Assembly: GCF_000764185.1 (NCBI RefSeq)
Contig: NZ_JQEC01000011.1
Coordinates: 425,616-489,615 of the forward strand
DNA length: 64,000 nucleotides
From: Colwellia psychrerythraea
GTDB lineage: Bacteria > Pseudomonadota > Gammaproteobacteria > Enterobacterales > Alteromonadaceae
Direction of reading: 5' to 3'
Part shown: positions 37,060 to 46,798 of the stretch, in pieces
Layout of the letters: the number at the start of each line of letters is the position of its first letter
Numbering within the stretch: the stretch's first letter is position 1
Notes under the pieces: generated by a model
Told to the model about the DNA's origin: nothing
The model's input: the letters and a program-made list of their open reading frames with translations, nothing else
Database searches by the model: none
Translations under genes and position numbers: made by a program

Positions 37060-37557
37060 ATGAATCATCTAGTAATCTCTTGTATTGGCCCTGATCAAAC
37101 TGGCCTAGTAGATACCTTATCCAAAATAATCTCAAAAAATCAAGGCAACTGGCAAGTCAGTAGCCTACATCGTTTATCCGGTTTTTTTGCCGGTGTTATT
37201 GAAGTAGCCGTGGCAAGTGAACATTCTGAAGGCTTAGTTAATGAGCTAAAAAACATTAATGGTTTAAGTTGTCAAATTGAAGTAGCAGAGCCAAACTTAC
37301 CCGAAATTGTTAGTAATTTAGTGTTAGAAATTACCGCCAATGATAGACCCGGTATAGTACAAGATGTTTCGTCTGTGATTCACCATCAAAGTGGCAACTT
37401 AATCAAATTAGTGAGTTCACAAGATAGTGCAGCCTATAGCGGCCAAGATATTTTCAAAGCTAAGGTACAAATTGCTATTGCTGATAAATCAATTGATGAC
37501 CTTATCTATGCCTTAGAACAAATTGCTGATGACTTGATGGTAGATGTTTCCCGCTAG
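37060..37557 (+). CDS. GcvR-like ACT-domain protein
   Basis: A 165-residue protein made of two ACT domains (about 1-80 and 86-165). MNHLVISCIGPDQTGLVDTLSKII and LEITANDRPGIVQDVSSVI are the two ACT openings. The order and length fit the glycine cleavage repressor GcvR, which in E. coli acts by binding GcvA. AGGAG stands 6 nt before the ATG. There is no gcv gene in the window, so the glycine link rests on similarity only. It is followed by a bidirectional terminator. Confidence 0.82.
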   Translation: MNHLVISCIGPDQTGLVDTLSKIISKNQGNWQVSSLHRLSGFFAGVIEVAVASEHSEGLVNELKNINGLSCQIEVAEPNLPEIVSNLVLEITANDRPGIVQDVSSVIHHQSGNLIKLVSSQDSAAYSGQDIFKAKVQIAIADKSIDDLIYALEQIADDLMVDVSR

Positions 37558-37585
37558 TAGCAATTAACAATAGTGCTGAACATAT

Positions 37586-37615
37586 AAAAAACGAGTGCTT
37601 AGGCACTCGTTTTTT
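37586..37615. terminator. Bidirectional terminator between the GcvR-like gene and yoaA
   Basis: ACGAGTGC-TTAG-GCACTCGT flanked by five A on the left and five T on the right. Confidence 0.93.
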
Positions 37616-37688
37616 ATATTACTTCACTACGCCTACATTGAGGAAATAGCGCGGCACACTAGGTGATATCATATAGAAATTTAGACCT

Positions 37689-39641
37689 TTAAGATAAGGT
37701 TTCCAAAAACTTAGCTGCTTTATTGATATCTCGACTTCGCTTCATATCCGGTAAGCTTTTCAAAAAAGTTTCACCATAGGGCTTATTCACTAACCTATCA
37801 TCACAAATAACCATTACCCCGCGATCACTAACATCACGGATAAGTCGGCCTACCCCTTGCTTTAAGGCGATGACGGCCTGTGGTAATTGGATTTGACTAA
37901 AAGGCTCACCGCCTTGTCGTCTAATATCTTCACAGCGAGCCTGTAGTAAAGGGTCGTCCGGCGAAGCAAAAGGTAATTTATCGATAATCACACAAGTAAG
38001 CTTATCACCTCGAACATCAATACCTTCCCAAAAACTTGCCGTGGCCAGTAATACTGCATTATCTTGCTCTATAAACTGTTCGAGTAATTTTCGTTTAGCC
38101 ATTTGTCCTTGTACTAATAATGGGTTATCAATACTTTCCGCCAATGTTTCAGCAACCTGATGCATAACTCGATAACTAGTAAAAAGCATAAAACAGGCGC
38201 CTTTACTGGCTTTAATTAATGGCTCTGCCAGCTCAGCCAATTTTAAAGCACGATTTTTATCATTAGCTTGCGGTAAATAGCGAGGCACAACAAGTTGTGA
38301 TTGCGCCTGATAATCAAAAGGACTATCAAGCATTAACTGTTTAGCACTTTGCAAACCTAAATGTTGAGCAAAGTGCGAAAAGCTATTATCTACAGCCAAA
38401 GTTGCTGAGGTAAAAATCCAGCCTGCGCCTGATTCTTTAACAACGGCACTAAACTTATCACTCACGGTTAACGGGGTTTGATGCAAGACCACACTGCGCG
38501 GCGTTGTTTCATACCAAAAACTCATGCCATAAGCTTCTACATTGGCCATTACCTCATACTGGGCAAGCAGGTTAACCGCGCGATCAAAACAATTATCTAT
38601 CGCTTCGTTTCTTGACACACAAAGCTTTATTACTTGATAAAGAAAATCTAAATCAATTTTTAAATTGGCAAATTTTTGCTGAAATTGCGTTTGCTTATGC
38701 TTCTCTCGCCAGTTGCCTCGCTCGGGATCATAATTAAATAACAAACGAAATTCTTGGCAGGTCTTTTGTAGCTTTTCAGCAGCCAAACCTAACTGTTTAA
38801 CATCAGTTAAACTACTACGATGTACTTGTAATACGTCGGTGCACAAATCTACTAGTTGTTTACTAGAAAATGCCTCACCAAAATATTCACTGGCGATATC
38901 ACCTATTTGATGAGCTTCATCAAAAATCATTACCTGCGCTTTAGGAATTAGCTCACCAAAACCGGTATCTTTTAAAGCCATATCAGCAAAAAACAGGTGG
39001 TGATTCACCACGATAATATCGGCATCACTGGCTTTTTGCCGGGCTCGAACTAAATGACAAGCCTCATAGTCTGGGCAATCTCTCGCCAAACAATTATCCA
39101 AAGTACTAGTGACAAATGGAAAGATAGTTGAGTCTTCACTGACATTAACTAATTCGCCAATATCACCACTTTGTGTGCCATTGGCCCAGGTTTTAATTTT
39201 GACTAGGTCTTGCAGCATTTGTGCATCGAGTTGGCCGCGACTATCTTGATATTGCCCTAAACGGTAGTTACATAAATAGTTTGCCCGACCTTTTAATAAA
39301 GCAACTTGTGCATTACTCGCTAACGCCTTTTTGATCAGAGGAATATCTTTATGAAAGAGCTGCTCTTGCAAGTTCTTGGTACCCGTTGAAACTACAATTT
39401 TTTTAGTTTTTTTTGGGTTTAGCGCTAAAAAAGCGGGAATTAAATAAGCAAAGGTTTTTCCTGTTCCCGTACCTGCTTCAACAATAAGTGATGACTGCTC
39501 ATCAATAGCATGGGCAACATCTAGTGCCATGTCTGTTTGCGCTTGGCGAGGTGAAAAACCGGTGATGGCTTTGGCTAAAACACCATCATTGGCGAAAGCT
39601 TTGCTAACACTAGAAATTGAACTACTGATTGAGGCGGTCAT
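37689..39641 (-). CDS. yoaA: DinG-family ATP-dependent DNA helicase YoaA
   Basis: A 650-residue XPD/DinG-like superfamily 2 helicase. Walker A EAGTGTGKT is at 55-63 and the DEAH box at 241-244. Four cysteines, Cys124, Cys184, Cys189 and Cys195, are spaced as an iron-sulfur cluster site. The C-terminal motifs ATASFWEGIDVRGD and QGVGRLIRD are intact. Length and the missing N-terminal extension fit YoaA rather than DinG. In E. coli YoaA works with the polymerase III chi subunit in replication repair. The gene is alone, with the two-component genes upstream on the same strand about 150 bases away. Confidence 0.9.
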   Translation of the reverse strand: MTASISSSISSVSKAFANDGVLAKAITGFSPRQAQTDMALDVAHAIDEQSSLIVEAGTGTGKTFAYLIPAFLALNPKKTKKIVVSTGTKNLQEQLFHKDIPLIKKALASNAQVALLKGRANYLCNYRLGQYQDSRGQLDAQMLQDLVKIKTWANGTQSGDIGELVNVSEDSTIFPFVTSTLDNCLARDCPDYEACHLVRARQKASDADIIVVNHHLFFADMALKDTGFGELIPKAQVMIFDEAHQIGDIASEYFGEAFSSKQLVDLCTDVLQVHRSSLTDVKQLGLAAEKLQKTCQEFRLLFNYDPERGNWREKHKQTQFQQKFANLKIDLDFLYQVIKLCVSRNEAIDNCFDRAVNLLAQYEVMANVEAYGMSFWYETTPRSVVLHQTPLTVSDKFSAVVKESGAGWIFTSATLAVDNSFSHFAQHLGLQSAKQLMLDSPFDYQAQSQLVVPRYLPQANDKNRALKLAELAEPLIKASKGACFMLFTSYRVMHQVAETLAESIDNPLLVQGQMAKRKLLEQFIEQDNAVLLATASFWEGIDVRGDKLTCVIIDKLPFASPDDPLLQARCEDIRRQGGEPFSQIQLPQAVIALKQGVGRLIRDVSDRGVMVICDDRLVNKPYGETFLKSLPDMKRSRDINKAAKFLETLS

Positions 39642-39791
39642 GAATAAAACTAACTATCGGCAACTTGGCTTAATAACATTTTAAACCTGTTATCAAACGA
39701 ATAGGAATAGCTAAGAATTATACCTATATTACTTATCTTTACTAGCGCTTTGCTCAATGCTTCGCTACATCAGATGTTATAAAGGTGTTTA

Positions 39792-40469
39792 TTAGATAAT
39801 GCCTTCATTTAAGGCAGTTATTACCGCACGGGTTCTATCACGGGTATTTAGCTTGGCTAAAATATTCGAAACATGATTTTTTACCGTACCATCGGCTAGA
39901 AAAATACTCGCTGCAATTTCCTTATTAGAAAATCCTCCTGCCATTAGTTTTAAAATTTGGCGTTCTTTCTCAGATAATTTTTCTAATACCGGAGAAACAT
40001 CAAAATCTTTATTAATTTGTTTCATTACTACTGGCTCAGCCACGAAACCACCTTTTGCAAGAGTCTTTACCGCATTAACCAGTTTTTCAAGTGAAACATC
40101 TTTCAGTAAAAAACCATTAGCGCCAGCTTGTAAACTTTGCATGAACAATTCGCTATCATCAAACGTAGTTAACATTAAAATGGGTAAGGTATTACCTTGT
40201 GATCTTAATATTTTCACTAACTCAATACCCGATAGTTTTGGCATACGAATATCAAGTAAAAGTACATCGGGTTGCTGTTCATTGAGCTTTAGCTGTGCTT
40301 GCTCACCATCTTCTGCCTGCCAAATAATATTAATGTCATCACTTAAGGTTAACAGCCCCGCAATGCCCTGTCGTACAAGCTGTTGATCATCAACTAACGC
40401 CACATTAATAATATTGTTTTCGGTATGCTTTTCTAAATTACTTGCAAACTTGTCTACTTGATCAGTCAT
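39792..40469 (-). CDS. NarL/LuxR-family response regulator
   Basis: A 225-residue two-domain regulator. The receiver (about 20-135) has the acidic pair DD at 27-28, the phosphorylated Asp73 (VLLLDIRMP) and the conserved Thr/Lys later (LTTF, LLKD). The LuxR-type helix-turn-helix (about 160-222) reads LSEKERQILKLMAGGFSNKE and then FLADGTVKNHVSNIL. Its start overlaps the kinase stop by 8 bases, so the two are a cognate pair. It is a DesR/LiaR-type regulator. Two similar dyads at 42380-42423 and 46799-46840 are candidate binding sites. Confidence 0.94.
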   Translation of the reverse strand: MTDQVDKFASNLEKHTENNIINVALVDDQQLVRQGIAGLLTLSDDINIIWQAEDGEQAQLKLNEQQPDVLLLDIRMPKLSGIELVKILRSQGNTLPILMLTTFDDSELFMQSLQAGANGFLLKDVSLEKLVNAVKTLAKGGFVAEPVVMKQINKDFDVSPVLEKLSEKERQILKLMAGGFSNKEIAASIFLADGTVKNHVSNILAKLNTRDRTRAVITALNEGII

Positions 40470-41682
40470 AACTATCTTCCACTTGAATTTTTAAAGTACA
40501 ACCTGTCGATGTTTGGATTAACTCAACTAAGCCGTTAAAGTCTGCTAAGCGCTCTTGCATCCCCGCTAAACCACTACCCGACTGCTTATCTCTTTGATTG
40601 TCTGGTTGATTAACTAGTTGATTGTCTGGTTGATTAACTAGTTGATTATCCTCTTTATCAGACTCCATACTAGATAATACATTCGCCGATTTCACTGAGC
40701 CATTATCAAGTAAATAAAGACTTAGCTGCTGCTCAGTTTTTATGGCTGATAGAGTGAATGTATTCGCTTTACCATGACGTATGGCATTACTCACCCCTTC
40801 TTGTAAACAAAACATCAACTGTTGCTTCAAAGATAAGGCATTAATCTTAGGCGCAGACTCCACCTTAAGCTGACAACCTGGTAATTGTTCAATAAGCGCA
40901 GACAGCTTATCTACCAGGTCAAACTGCTCTTCGGTGCGCATTTCTTTGACTACTTCACGTACGTCTGACAGTAAGGTTTTTGCATGAGCAAGGTTTTGCC
41001 CTAATAAAGGTTTAAATTCTTCAGGTACTTTATGTCGGCTTACTTCAAGGTTCAACGCTAAAGCGGTTAACTGATGGCCAATAACATCATGTAAATCACG
41101 CGAAATTCTTAAACGTTCTTTACGTTGTGATGATTCTTTTAGCATAAAACGTGTCGCCAGTAATTCTTGGTTAATAGCGCTAAGTTCTTCTTTAGCTTTG
41201 ACTTCTCTTAAGTTACTTTCTATGGCTGAAAAACCAAAAACTTGCAGCATAAGATAAATAATTACATGGAAAAGCGTATTAAGCATATTACCATCGAATT
41301 TAAGTAGAAAGTGCGCCGCCGTAATAGAAATCATAATGTACATGGCTTGACGCCGGCTAAACCTTGATGGTAATTGCGTAGCGATAAGCACTAATAAAAT
41401 AGGGGCTATATCGTATTTGTCAAATTTGATCAATATCAATACTACAACCACTTGGCACAGCAATATTAACTTATCGCGTCTTGGAAAGTCTGCCGCCTTA
41501 GAGGAAACTATAATGGCAAAAGATAAATAAAAACTTAAAAAGGCAGTTAACTTTAAAAATAGCTCCGCACCTACAGGTAAGTTATTCAAAGAAAGGAAAC
41601 AAATAATAGACCAAGTCAAAAAACCAGAAAAATGTAATAGCCAATCTTTATATAAATGTTCTGGAATAAAGGACTTAAACAT
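40462..41682 (-). CDS. Sensor histidine kinase of the HisKA_3 (NarX/DesK) type
   Basis: A 406-residue kinase. The N-terminus (about 1-150) has several membrane helices and almost no periplasmic loops, as in kinases that sense within the membrane. The dimerisation segment has RISRDLHDVIGHQLTAL with phosphorylated His198. The ATPase domain carries QEGVSNAIRHGKA (N box), then LLDNG, a linker with a repeated QPDNQLVN unit, and GSGLAGMQERL (G2 box). The repeat expands the region between the G boxes. It is upstream of and overlaps its regulator. Together with the efflux genes it resembles Lia/Bce-type envelope stress circuits; the signal is unknown. Confidence 0.93.
   Translation of the reverse strand: MFKSFIPEHLYKDWLLHFSGFLTWSIICFLSLNNLPVGAELFLKLTAFLSFYLSFAIIVSSKAADFPRRDKLILLCQVVVVLILIKFDKYDIAPILLVLIATQLPSRFSRRQAMYIMISITAAHFLLKFDGNMLNTLFHVIIYLMLQVFGFSAIESNLREVKAKEELSAINQELLATRFMLKESSQRKERLRISRDLHDVIGHQLTALALNLEVSRHKVPEEFKPLLGQNLAHAKTLLSDVREVVKEMRTEEQFDLVDKLSALIEQLPGCQLKVESAPKINALSLKQQLMFCLQEGVSNAIRHGKANTFTLSAIKTEQQLSLYLLDNGSVKSANVLSSMESDKEDNQLVNQPDNQLVNQPDNQRDKQSGSGLAGMQERLADFNGLVELIQTSTGCTLKIQVEDSYD
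40596..40643. repeat. Two identical 24-bp tandem units inside the kinase gene
   Basis: Positions 40596-40619 and 40620-40643 are exact copies; each encodes eight residues (QPDNQLVN in frame), followed by a partial third unit (QPDNQ). It lies in the loop of the ATPase domain and is likely to vary in copy number. Confidence 0.9.
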
Positions 41683-41764
41683 AATTGATTACCGTAATTT
41701 TTAGGGATAAAACACTGTAGCAATGCTAAAGCGTTTTAATTTGTTAGGGGCTATGAGCATGATA

Positions 41765-42217
41765 TTAAAATAATTCTATTTCAATTTCTGTTTTTTCTTC
41801 AACAGTAAATTTAGCATCTTGGTATTTGGGACTACCAAATCGACCAACATTATTACTAAAACCATAACCCTCTTTTGGAATACCAATAAAATTAAAATCT
41901 AGCTTTTGATTACTGTTTTCATCTTGATAAATTTTAATAGCATACTCACCTTCCGGTATATCTTTAAAGATAACTTGCTCGTTTTCGTTATCCGCTTTCA
42001 CCCTTGAGCCAAAGCTGGATTTCCCTTGGCTAAACGCTTCTGTTCCTGAGTAAAGGCCAACCATGATATGCCCCTTACCCTGATTTACTTCACTAATATT
42101 TACAGTTAAGTCTGCTGCAATAACTTGCTGGCTCATCATGGCGATTAATGATAACGAGCTTATTGCTGCTAGTACTAAACTGCTTACTGAGAAACGGATC
42201 ATTTTTTTAATGAACAT
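41765..42217 (-). CDS. DUF2141 exported protein
   Basis: A 150-residue protein with signal peptide (MFIKKMIRFSVSSLVLAAIS... ending near VIAA) and one DUF2141 domain: LTVNISEVNQGKGHIMVGLY, GEYAIKIYQDENSNQKLDFNF, then IPKEGYGFSNN. The family is a periplasmic beta-sandwich of unknown biochemical role. The D-N-N-K-D-like DENSNQKLD loop could bind calcium. It sits between the efflux operon and the kinase gene, 82 bases before the latter on the same strand, so it is probably cotranscribed with the two-component system behind the dyad at 42380. Confidence 0.88.
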   Translation of the reverse strand: MFIKKMIRFSVSSLVLAAISSLSLIAMMSQQVIAADLTVNISEVNQGKGHIMVGLYSGTEAFSQGKSSFGSRVKADNENEQVIFKDIPEGEYAIKIYQDENSNQKLDFNFIGIPKEGYGFSNNVGRFGSPKYQDAKFTVEEKTEIEIELF

Positions 42218-42379
42218 AATGTTTTCCTTATTTTTTGATTGTGAATTAATAATTAATCGATGGCTAATTTATATTTTAACTTGAGTCATGTTCTTCAAGA
42301 GCGACTCAGCTGATACTATTTGCTAAGCCAAATTGTTTCGACAAAGTAATGATATGAGATGTCGGCTTTAGGGTCAGGT

Positions 42380-42423
42380 GCCAAAAGTCACATTTTAATC
42401 AGATTGTTTTCATGACTTTTGGC
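42380..42423. promoter_or_regulatory. Candidate operator dyad upstream of the DUF2141/kinase/regulator genes
   Basis: GCCAAAAGTCA (42380-42390) and TGACTTTTGGC (42413-42423) are perfect inverted 11-mers separated by 22 nt, 163 bases before the DUF2141 start. The same half-sites with the same 22-nt gap occur before the efflux operon at 46799-46840. It could also form an RNA hairpin behind the last efflux gene (ends 42467), but the spacing match favours a binding site. Confidence 0.6.
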
Positions 42424-42466
42424 ATGATTGAAAAATATAAGTTAAGTTTTATAAACTTAGCCTAAT

Positions 42467-43690
42467 TTAATTGTCTCTTAACGCTACAGTAACAGGTAAA
42501 GACATGGCTTTTATCGCTGGCAGAATGCCACCTAATAAACCGATACTTATAGAAAACAGTAATGTTTGCATCATTAAGCCAACAGTTAGCTCAAAATTAA
42601 ACAACATTTGACTCAAGTTATTGGCATCTTGGGTTGAGGCGGTCCAACCATCAAAAATAAAGTACAAAGGAAGAATACCCAAGAGTCCACCGACTAGAGC
42701 AATAAGCAAAGCTTCGAAAAGAATAGAAAAGCAGATAGCAACGCCACTAAAACCTATTGCTTTATGAGTCGCTATCTCTTTACTACGGCTAGCGATAGTG
42801 GCGTACATGGTATTGAGCGCGGCAACCATAGCGCCAAGTGCCATAATAAACGCCACAGGAAAGCCAACCCAACGTATTAATCGAGTTAAATCTTCTGCTT
42901 GGCTGGCAAAGAATTGCTTTTCATACATGATGCGTAAGTTTAAGCGTGGATCATCTTGCCACTCTTTGTTAAGCGCTGTGATATCAGTATTCTTTTTCAA
43001 TGCCAATCGAACTGACTGTATAGTATTACCACGTTGGTAGTCACTTTGTATCATGCCAATGTCAGCCCATAACTCAGACTCAAAAACGCTGTTATTATCA
43101 CTAAATATGCCACTAACAAACCATTGAGCACCACCAAGGGTGATGGTAGAACCAACGGTTAACTCAGGTATTTTTCGAGCTATTGCTTGTCCGATAATAA
43201 CTTGTCGGATACCAGTTTTAAACTTTACCCCAGCAGCCATTTTAAAGTGAGGACGAAAGCGATAAGTACCTTTACTAATGCCTCTTAGTGCTAGTTTTTC
43301 AATATGCGTCTCACCGGCTTTATCAAGGTATAACATTTGGGCATTAACAAACATTTCCGCTGAAACCATTGCTTGGTTATCATTATTTTTAAGTACTTGA
43401 GCATGGTTTGCTAGAATATTAACTTCTGCAGGGAACATGACACTTTGTAATTCTGATATTGCGCCTGCACGCATTACGATTAAGGTATCATCAAGGCCCG
43501 TTTTCTCTAAGGTTTTAACCATACCTTGCGTCATAGCAAGCACAGATAAAATTACCGCTGCAACACAGGCAATGCTCAATATACTCACTGATGACGCAAT
43601 AGCTCGATGTGGAAAGCTTTTTAAGTTTATTGTTGCTAAGCCCATCGCTTGTTTAACTTTTGCTAGACTACGATTAATTAATTGAACCAT
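42467..43690 (-). CDS. MacB/FtsX-type ABC transporter permease (second)
   Basis: A 407-residue permease: one N-terminal membrane helix (about 30-52), a large periplasmic domain of about 220 residues, and three C-terminal helices with MYATIASRSKEIATHKAIGFS, the conserved FtsX-domain segment. It starts within the stop of the first permease gene (TAATG), so the two are coupled and probably form a heterodimer. Such permeases do not transport through themselves in MacB systems but drive periplasmic extrusion through an outer-membrane channel. No TolC-like gene is adjacent. Confidence 0.92.
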   Translation of the reverse strand: MVQLINRSLAKVKQAMGLATINLKSFPHRAIASSVSILSIACVAAVILSVLAMTQGMVKTLEKTGLDDTLIVMRAGAISELQSVMFPAEVNILANHAQVLKNNDNQAMVSAEMFVNAQMLYLDKAGETHIEKLALRGISKGTYRFRPHFKMAAGVKFKTGIRQVIIGQAIARKIPELTVGSTITLGGAQWFVSGIFSDNNSVFESELWADIGMIQSDYQRGNTIQSVRLALKKNTDITALNKEWQDDPRLNLRIMYEKQFFASQAEDLTRLIRWVGFPVAFIMALGAMVAALNTMYATIASRSKEIATHKAIGFSGVAICFSILFEALLIALVGGLLGILPLYFIFDGWTASTQDANNLSQMLFNFELTVGLMMQTLLFSISIGLLGGILPAIKAMSLPVTVALRDN

Positions 43691-44850
43691 TATGCTTTTG
43701 CTCCTAAGGTCTTACTTATGGTTAAACGATTAAGCGTTAAAGCGGGTAGTAAACTACACAGGGTTGCTGCAGTAAGTACCAGTAAAGCTACACTGAGGTA
43801 ATGACTGTTATCAATGGCTATACCGGGAAGGAAGTTAGCAAACAATTGGCTAAGCCAAACTAAACATAACAGTGCAAACATGCAACCAAACAAGGCGCCA
43901 AGTGCCAGTATAAAAAATGACTCTAGATACACTTGAGCAATCAAAAATAGACTAGAAAAACCAAGAGCTTTCATCATGGCACTTTCATTCAAACGTTCTC
44001 TATTACTTTGCACCATGGTATTGCACACTATCAGTAACAAGGTAAAAAACACCGCAATAACGACTAACTTTATAACCATTGCCATATCTACAAATTGCTG
44101 TACCCGCTCTTTAATGAAAACTTGTTCGGTTGTTGTTCTTGTCGCGCCATTAGAGTTAACAAACAATTTATCTATCCGTTGACTCACTTCATCTACATCA
44201 GCTTGCTCTGTTACTTTAGGTGTTAACCAACTCACCGTGTTTCTCGCATAAGCACGAGCTTTATCAAAATAACTATGCTGAAAGAATATTTGTTTTTCTC
44301 CACTCGCACCATCAGCACTTTGATAGATGGCAGCAACAGTAAATGGCCAGGTAAAAGAACCTTCTCTATTCATCCAAATAGAAGAATTTAGCGGCACTCT
44401 ATCGCCAACTTTCCAGTCGTATTTATTAGCGATTGCTTGCCCTACTACAAGCCCTGTTCGTGTTTTTTTCCACTGTTCAAGTTGTAACTTCGAGATGTAA
44501 TATTCATCGAACATTTCAAAGTAACTGTTATGGTCAACAGCTAAAACTGCGAGTTGATTGGTTTCGTCTTTAAAAAAACCGCCAAACCAAGAGGCATAAC
44601 TAACACTTTCTACGCCAGCAATGACGGCAATTTTTTGCTGATAATTAATAGGTAAAGACCTAGCCAGGGATATTTTATGACTGGTAAGTAGCCTTAATTG
44701 ATTATTACTGCTGACATTACTCGTTAGCGCATGATTAATTCCGGCTAAAATTGAGAATAAAAAAAAGGCAATCATTACCGATATACAGGTCAAGCTAAAA
44801 CGTGTTTTCTTACGAAAACTATTAACCCAAACTAACTGAAATATATTCAT
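43690..44850 (-). CDS. MacB/FtsX-type ABC transporter permease (first)
   Basis: A 386-residue homologue of its downstream neighbour with the same topology: helix at about 15-38, periplasmic domain, three C-terminal helices, and NERLNESAMMKALGFSSLFLI in the FtsX segment. It overlaps the ATPase gene by 4 bases (ATGA) and the second permease by one. The strict coupling of ATPase and two half-permeases suggests equal expression. Confidence 0.92.
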   Translation of the reverse strand: MNIFQLVWVNSFRKKTRFSLTCISVMIAFFLFSILAGINHALTSNVSSNNQLRLLTSHKISLARSLPINYQQKIAVIAGVESVSYASWFGGFFKDETNQLAVLAVDHNSYFEMFDEYYISKLQLEQWKKTRTGLVVGQAIANKYDWKVGDRVPLNSSIWMNREGSFTWPFTVAAIYQSADGASGEKQIFFQHSYFDKARAYARNTVSWLTPKVTEQADVDEVSQRIDKLFVNSNGATRTTTEQVFIKERVQQFVDMAMVIKLVVIAVFFTLLLIVCNTMVQSNRERLNESAMMKALGFSSLFLIAQVYLESFFILALGALFGCMFALLCLVWLSQLFANFLPGIAIDNSHYLSVALLVLTAATLCSLLPALTLNRLTISKTLGAKA

Positions 44851-45575
44851 GAGTTAACCTCGACCGCAGACAATTGGTTTTGTTTACTGTCATGTATGTA
44901 CTTCTCTAAATTAATTACTCTGCTGGCATATTCGCTCGCCCTTAAATCATGAGTCACCATGACTATAGTTTTGCCAAAATATTTATTAAGCGTGGTTAGT
45001 AATGTCAAAATCTCATCAGCCGTTTTTCTATCTAAATTTCCAGTAGGCTCATCACACAAAATTATTTTAGGATCACTGACAATTGCTCGCGCAATAGCAA
45101 CTCGTTGCTCTTGACCACCAGATAGTTCTTTAGGTAAATGCTTAGCGCGTTCCTCCATACCAACTAAACGTAGCGCTAAGCTTGCGTGTTGCTTTCTTTG
45201 TTTGCTATTTAGAGCCGTTAATAACAAAGGCAATTCAACATTGCCTTGCGCGGTTAATACCGGTAATAAATGATGTGATTGAAAAACAAAGCCAATATTT
45301 TCAGCGCGCCATGTTGATAACTTCCCCTCCGATAAGGTATCAATTCGCTGATTATCAATAATTACACTGCCTGAAGTTGGTAAATCTAATCCGCCAATTA
45401 AGTTCAGTAAGGTACTCTTACCTAATCCTGATGGTCCCATTAACGCGACAAATTCACCTTTTGCTATCGATAAATTAAAATTGTCGTGCACAACAACCTT
45501 GTTGCTGCCTTTTTGGTAGCTTTTATTTATGTTGATTAATTCAATAGCTACTTTTTTTTGATTATTGTTTTGCAT
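44847..45575 (-). CDS. MacB/LolD-family ABC transporter ATPase
   Basis: A 242-residue nucleotide-binding subunit. Walker [10 protein letters not shown] (about 49-57), Q-loop [14 protein letters not shown], signature [14 protein letters not shown], Walker [13 protein letters not shown] and the H-loop VTHD. The S-H-H-L-L-P Q-loop and NLDRKT are typical of the MacB/LolD/FtsE group. It powers the two permeases encoded directly downstream. It is 108 bases behind the adaptor gene. Confidence 0.95.
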   Translation of the reverse strand: MQNNNQKKVAIELININKSYQKGSNKVVVHDNFNLSIAKGEFVALMGPSGLGKSTLLNLIGGLDLPTSGSVIIDNQRIDTLSEGKLSTWRAENIGFVFQSHHLLPVLTAQGNVELPLLLTALNSKQRKQHASLALRLVGMEERAKHLPKELSGGQEQRVAIARAIVSDPKIILCDEPTGNLDRKTADEILTLLTTLNKYFGKTIVMVTHDLRASEYASRVINLEKYIHDSKQNQLSAVEVNS

Positions 45576-45683
45576 GATATTTCCCTAAATATTTATGACT
45601 TATTGACTAACTCTCACTGATTTTTTAATACGTTATCCAATAAGGTATTCAAGATAGCGTTAGTTAATCTCTATACTTTCCAA

Positions 45684-46742
45684 TCAACCGCCTAAGAAGC
45701 TCACCTTTACCCCCATATCTGGTAATATTTTTCTGTCTTGAGTATGTAGCTTTACGCGCACTTTAATACTGGCTTTTTGTCTATCGGCGGTGGGAATAAC
45801 AGCAATGACTTCACTGGGTATTTGCCAATTTGGATAGGCGTCTAACGTTGCGATAGCTTTTTGATTGGGGTGAACTCGATTGATAAAACTTTCCGCAACT
45901 TCTACTTCTATTTCTAATGAACTCATATCTACAATGGTGCCAACACCTGTGCGGATAAAACCTCCACCGGAAGAGCCTGAAGAAATTAGTTCTCCTACTT
46001 GGGCATTTTTACTGATGACTACACCATTAAATGGCGCACGTATCTTGTGTTGTTCTAATTGATATTGAGCTAAGGCAACTTTATGTTTGCTCTGCTCAAT
46101 TAAGGCTTTTTTATTAATAAGTTGTGCTGCAACTTTTTCAGTAGTAAAGCGTGTATCATCAAGAAATTGCTCACTAATAAGCGTCTTATTAAAGAGAATG
46201 AGGTGACGCTCTAGGCGCTTTAACTCATGCTGATGAACTATGAGAAGTTCGGTAAATCTAGCTTTATTAGCCGTTAGATCTGCTTGTGCGAGTTGGTAAG
46301 ATATTCTGGCTTGTTTATCGTCAAGTTCGGCTATTATTTGATCACGTTGAACACGTTGACCTTCTTCAATATTTAACTTATTTAACTTGCCAGTTACTCG
46401 TGATGATACAGTAGCAATACGCCTAGCAACGATATGACCACTAGCATCAAGTACTGAGCTTTGAGTAATAACTTGTGTGATTCTTTTAGGATGACTGTCG
46501 ACACTAATTTTTTTAGCTGTGTCAGTAACAAGAGTTCTAACCGAATTTTTTTGCAGGCCACCTCTGCTGTCAGTTTGATTTGTTGGCAGATATGCCGCTT
46601 GAATAACAAAACCACTGCAAAAGACTAAGACCAGCAGCATAAAAGCGAATGCCGCCTTTATTTTTTGTCTAGAAGAATAGTTATTAGAGGAATTAATACC
46701 TCGGTCAATGGTCAGTTGTTCAATTTCTAAGTTGCGGGACAT
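45684..46742 (-). CDS. HlyD/MacA-type periplasmic adaptor of the efflux system
   Basis: A 352-residue membrane-fusion protein. One N-terminal membrane helix (about 29-50) anchors it. The lipoyl-like half motif VSSRVTGKLNKLNIEEGQRV (about 110-129) is followed by a helical hairpin (about 140-205), the second lipoyl half RAPFNGVVISKNAQVGELIS, and beta-barrel domains. AGGAG lies 7 nt before the ATG. As first gene of the operon it links the MacB-type permeases to an outer-membrane channel. A candidate operator dyad lies 57-98 bases upstream. Confidence 0.92.
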   Translation of the reverse strand: MSRNLEIEQLTIDRGINSSNNYSSRQKIKAAFAFMLLVLVFCSGFVIQAAYLPTNQTDSRGGLQKNSVRTLVTDTAKKISVDSHPKRITQVITQSSVLDASGHIVARRIATVSSRVTGKLNKLNIEEGQRVQRDQIIAELDDKQARISYQLAQADLTANKARFTELLIVHQHELKRLERHLILFNKTLISEQFLDDTRFTTEKVAAQLINKKALIEQSKHKVALAQYQLEQHKIRAPFNGVVISKNAQVGELISSGSSGGGFIRTGVGTIVDMSSLEIEVEVAESFINRVHPNQKAIATLDAYPNWQIPSEVIAVIPTADRQKASIKVRVKLHTQDRKILPDMGVKVSFLGG

Positions 46743-46798
46743 TACATTCTCCTAATAAGTTAGGAGAATAATAAATACTTTAGACTTAGCTAAACAGT

